Source: Clostridia bacterium
GTDB taxonomy: Bacteria; Bacillota; Clostridia; Christensenellales; CAG-138
Length of the DNA: 64,000 nucleotides
Direction: 5' to 3'
Assembly (NCBI GenBank): GCA_017509785.1
Contig: JAFWOT010000014.1
Location: forward strand, 1-64,000
The translations under genes were made by a program, and so were the position numbers. The notes under the pieces were generated by a model. That model saw only the letters and a list, made by a program, of their open reading frames with translations, was not told the origin of the DNA and ran no database searches. Shown piece after piece: positions 61,502-64,000 of this stretch (positions are counted from its first letter, which is position 1; every line of letters begins with the position of its first letter).

Positions 61502-62061
61502 TTATGTATCCTTCCCTCCTCCCAATGCCTGCGGCAGAGGCCGACGTATTTATCGTCGGCTCCGAGCACGACCTGCTCGCCGACCTTCGTGACTCCGCCT
61601 TTGCCGTCGAGCCTCGCGTTCATGATGGCCTTCTTGCCGCACCAGCAGACGGTCTTGATCTCCTCGATCGTATCCGCCATAGCCATGAGCCATTTGCTGC
61701 CCTCAAAGAATTCCCCGCGGAAATCCGTGCGAAGCCCGTAGCATATCACCGGGACATTGTATTTATCCACAAACTCGATGAGAAGGAAGACCTCCTCACG
61801 GGTCAGGAACTGCGCCTCATCAACTATTATGCAGTCGTATTCATGCGCGCGGACGGCCTCCAGCGGGATCTCGGAAAAAAGCACGCACTCATCCGTCAGG
61901 CCGGAGCGCGAGCGGATCGTGCGGACGCCGTCGCGCGTGTCAATGGCGGGCTTGACGAGCAGCGCCTTCTGGCCCCGCTCACCGTAATTGTATTTTACCA
62001 TGATGGCCTGAGCCGTCTTCGACGAGCTCATCGCGCCGTACCTGAAATACAGTTTTGCCAT
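61498..62061 (-). CDS. tdk: Thymidine kinase, type II
   Basis: A 187-residue kinase that makes dTMP from thymidine. The P-loop region is YGAMSSSKTAQAIM. The Walker B-like IIVDEAQFL is present. A CWCG ... LCRRHW pair gives three of the usual four structural zinc ligands. The lasso TKVGEQVVLGADDKYVGLC is intact. GGGAGG precedes ATG 62,061. It forms an operon with the deoxyribosyltransferase-like gene. Confidence 0.93.
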   Translation of the reverse strand: MAKLYFRYGAMSSSKTAQAIMVKYNYGERGQKALLVKPAIDTRDGVRTIRSRSGLTDECVLFSEIPLEAVRAHEYDCIIVDEAQFLTREEVFLLIEFVDKYNVPVICYGLRTDFRGEFFEGSKWLMAMADTIEEIKTVCWCGKKAIMNARLDGKGGVTKVGEQVVLGADDKYVGLCRRHWEEGRIHK

Positions 62062-62210
62062 TTCGACCTCCCGCCCGTTCCGCCTCTGCAGGACGCGCCA
62101 AACCATTGTTGTGGGGAATTATACCATATCCTTCCCTAAAATGCAACTGCTGCGGACGATCATTCCCATCGCGTCCCTTTTTCCGGGGCGCGGCCCTCCC
62201 TCAAACGAAG

Positions 62211-62247
62211 CGGGCGGCGCATTTCGCCGCCCGCCCGCTTTCGATGA
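62211..62247. terminator. GC-rich hairpin between permease and thymidine kinase genes
   Basis: GCGGGCGGCG and GCCGCCCGC pair closely. T residues are sparse, so it may be a weak terminator for the permease operon. Confidence 0.5.
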
Positions 62248-62269
62248 CCGTTATCCGCGGTTGATTCGT

Positions 62270-63319
62270 TTACCTCTGTCCCTTGTCATAGGGGATGCCC
62301 TCCGCCTTCGGCGCGCGGGACTTCTTGCTTGTGAAGGCAAGCACCAGCAGCGAGATGAGGTACGGGAGCATGCGGTAGAAGTTGGGGTTCAAAACCTTGC
62401 CCCAGGTGGGATGCTTCGAGAGCTCGAAGAGGAGCTTCGTGCCGTCGCCGTTGATATCGATGGAACTGTAGCCCGCCGCAAGGCACTTGAACAGGCCGAA
62501 GAGCAGCGCGGCGCCCGCGATATTGAGGGGCTTCCAGTTACCGAATATCATGACCGCGAGAGCCAGGAAGCCGAAGCCGGCGACGTCGCCGTTCGACATG
62601 CAGTTGGAGGTGGTCAGCGCGTAGACGAAGCCGCCCATGCCGGCGAGCGCGCCGGAGATCAGCACGCCGGAGTAGCGCATCCTGCGGACGTTGATGCCCA
62701 GCGAATCCGCCGCCTGCGGGTTCTCGCCGCAGGACCTGAGACGCAGGCCAAACTTGGTCTTGTAGAGGATTATCGCGCAGATCACGAAGAGTATTATGCA
62801 GACGTAGGTCGCCAGGTACACCTTGTTGAGGAAGGTGTTCACGAGGAACCCGTCGGACTCCCCGAGACCGAGCATGCCCTTCTTGATCATGAACCACTGC
62901 GCCGCGTCGCCCTTATAGAGCCTGAGCTCCTCCTGATTGGCGATAATGCGGACGAAGAAGAGCACGATGGCGGGAGCGAGCATGTTGAGCGCCGTGCCGC
63001 TTATCGTCTGATCCGCCTTGAGGTTTATCGCGGCGAAGCCCAGCAGCAGCGCGAAGAGCGCCCCGAGCATGCCGGAGATCAGCATGCCGAGCAGCTCGAA
63101 GAGCTGCATCGTGCCCCAGTTGCCGTTGTTGGGCAGGAGCTCGAACACGCCGTACTTCTGGCAGAGATGCACGAACAGCACGCCGATGAACGCGCCGAAT
63201 ATCATGATGCCCTCAAGGGCAAGGTTGATGATGCCGCTCCTCTCGGCGAATACGCCGGCAAGCGCGACTATCATGAGGGGTATCGCATAGATGAGGGTCT
63301 GCTGAACAAGGTAACTCAT
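62270..63319 (-). CDS. Nucleoside-type ABC importer permease (BmpA-associated, second subunit)
   Basis: A 349-residue permease with about nine helices. GIINLALEGIMIFGAFIGVL is the typical BPD_transp_2 signature of the YufQ/NupQ class, which imports nucleosides together with a BMP lipoprotein. The neighbouring salvage genes fit that substrate. It overlaps the next permease gene by four bases. Confidence 0.88.
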   Translation of the reverse strand: MSYLVQQTLIYAIPLMIVALAGVFAERSGIINLALEGIMIFGAFIGVLFVHLCQKYGVFELLPNNGNWGTMQLFELLGMLISGMLGALFALLLGFAAINLKADQTISGTALNMLAPAIVLFFVRIIANQEELRLYKGDAAQWFMIKKGMLGLGESDGFLVNTFLNKVYLATYVCIILFVICAIILYKTKFGLRLRSCGENPQAADSLGINVRRMRYSGVLISGALAGMGGFVYALTTSNCMSNGDVAGFGFLALAVMIFGNWKPLNIAGAALLFGLFKCLAAGYSSIDINGDGTKLLFELSKHPTWGKVLNPNFYRMLPYLISLLVLAFTSKKSRAPKAEGIPYDKGQR

Positions 63320-64000
63320 TTGGCTTTGCCCTCCTTTCCGTTATTTCCGTGAACAGTCGGCGCCGCTTCCCCCGGAGCATTCTTCGAGGTATAGACGACG
63401 TCGGGGATCCTCCTGTCCTCGGACTTCTTGAAGCGCTTGGTGAGCCAGGTCTTTATGAGGAGGCTGAACGCGGAGAGGTAGACTATGACGGCGATTATGA
63501 CGTCGGTTATGTACTCGTTATACCCCGTGAAGAACGAGAGCTTCGAGCCCGCGACGTTCAGCGTCGACATGAACATTCCCGTGAATATGTTGGCTATCGG
63601 GTTGCACGCGCCGAGCAGCGCGACCGCTATCCCGGTAAAGCCCTCCCCGGGGAGGGAGAGGTAGGTCTGCCAATGGAACTCCGTCGAGCCGGAGAGCCAG
63701 TAGAGCGAAGCGCCCGCGCCCGCGAGCGCGCCCGCGATGGCCATGGAGAGCACTATGGATCGCTTGTCCTTTATGCCGGCGTACCTTGCCGCGTGGCGGT
63801 TGGAGCCGCAGGCCTTCAGCTCGAAGCCGAGGGTCGTCTTTGTGAGAAGGATGTAGACCAGTATCGCTATCAGTATGACGACTATGATGCCGCCGTCCAC
63901 CTGCTGCGAACCGGGGAAGAGCTTATCCAACCCCATCTTGGCGGTGGCGACGCCGTTATGCGAGGTCTTCCAGATGACCTGGGTCTTGGTGCCCTCGGTG
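63316..64000 (-). CDS. Nucleoside-type ABC importer permease (first subunit), partial
   Basis: The C-terminal 227 residues of a YufP/NupP-type permease. They include LKACGSNRHAARYAGIKDKR (the conserved coupling loop) and GFTGIAVALLGACNPIANIF. The frame is open to the window edge, so the start is outside. The Met at 63,936 is internal. The ATPase and binding protein should lie beyond 64,000. Confidence 0.88.
   Translation of the reverse strand, partial: TEGTKTQVIWKTSHNGVATAKMGLDKLFPGSQQVDGGIIVVILIAILVYILLTKTTLGFELKACGSNRHAARYAGIKDKRSIVLSMAIAGALAGAGASLYWLSGSTEFHWQTYLSLPGEGFTGIAVALLGACNPIANIFTGMFMSTLNVAGSKLSFFTGYNEYITDVIIAVIVYLSAFSLLIKTWLTKRFKKSEDRRIPDVVYTSKNAPGEAAPTVHGNNGKEGKAK

Overview
The window comes from a GC-rich member of the Clostridia (Bacillota). 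The signs are MutS2, ZapA, PlsY, a Ktr-type potassium system, a KdpDE pair, U32 peptidase, a dockerin-bearing secreted protein and Tn4451/Tn5397-type large serine recombinases. This assignment is inferred from gene families; no rRNA or other species marker is present.

Layout. (1) 1-18,160: ordinary, GC-rich chromosomal genes. They are plsY, a secreted dockerin protein, zapA, an FtsX-type ABC pair, a U32 peptidase, mutS2, a lipoprotein, a zinc-ribbon membrane protein, an unusual D-serine ammonia-lyase/NUDIX fusion and six tRNAs (Arg, His, Gln, Lys, Leu, Gly). (2) About 18,140-51,346: a 33 kb genomic island at the 3' end of tRNA-Gly(TCC). The last 17 bp of its identical T-arm/acceptor sequence recur at 51,330-51,346. 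(3) 51,382-64,000: chromosome again. It holds kdpE, kdpD, ktrA and ktrB in one operon, an iron-type alcohol dehydrogenase, an AAA/DUF4143 ATPase, an ECF sigma factor with a probable anti-sigma partner, a deoxyribosyltransferase-like protein, thymidine kinase and two permeases of a nucleoside-type ABC importer.

The island is two elements, one inside the other. The outer element (about 16 kb without its insert) has a Tn4451-like large serine recombinase, TnpW-like and TnpV proteins, ParB, VapE, MobC, a LexA-like repressor, a Schlafen/AlbA_2 protein, and a two-component system with a VanY-type D,D-carboxypeptidase and two membrane proteins. A second element of 16.9 kb (19,831-36,716) sits inside the outer recombinase gene, flanked by a 7-bp repeat GCTTCTG. 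Removing it on paper with one copy of the repeat rejoins two recombinase pieces in frame into one 566-residue protein. The inner element has its own recombinase (TnpX-like), TnpW, TnpV, a MobQ relaxase with a recognisable oriT, a ParMR segregation pair, an AbiE toxin-antitoxin pair and several CxxC-finger proteins.

The most notable cargo is at the AT-rich left end of the inner element (19.9-24.6 kb). It is a complete-looking ribosomal-peptide cluster: a 44-residue precursor with cysteines at 16, 19, 22 and 25, a radical SAM/SPASM maturase with a PqqD-like N-terminus, an M50-like membrane metalloprotease, a GntR/YtrA regulator with a visible operator, an ABC exporter or immunity pair, and a 25-residue membrane peptide. 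The layout resembles thurincin-type sactipeptides, so this is a candidate new bacteriocin carried by a mobilizable element.
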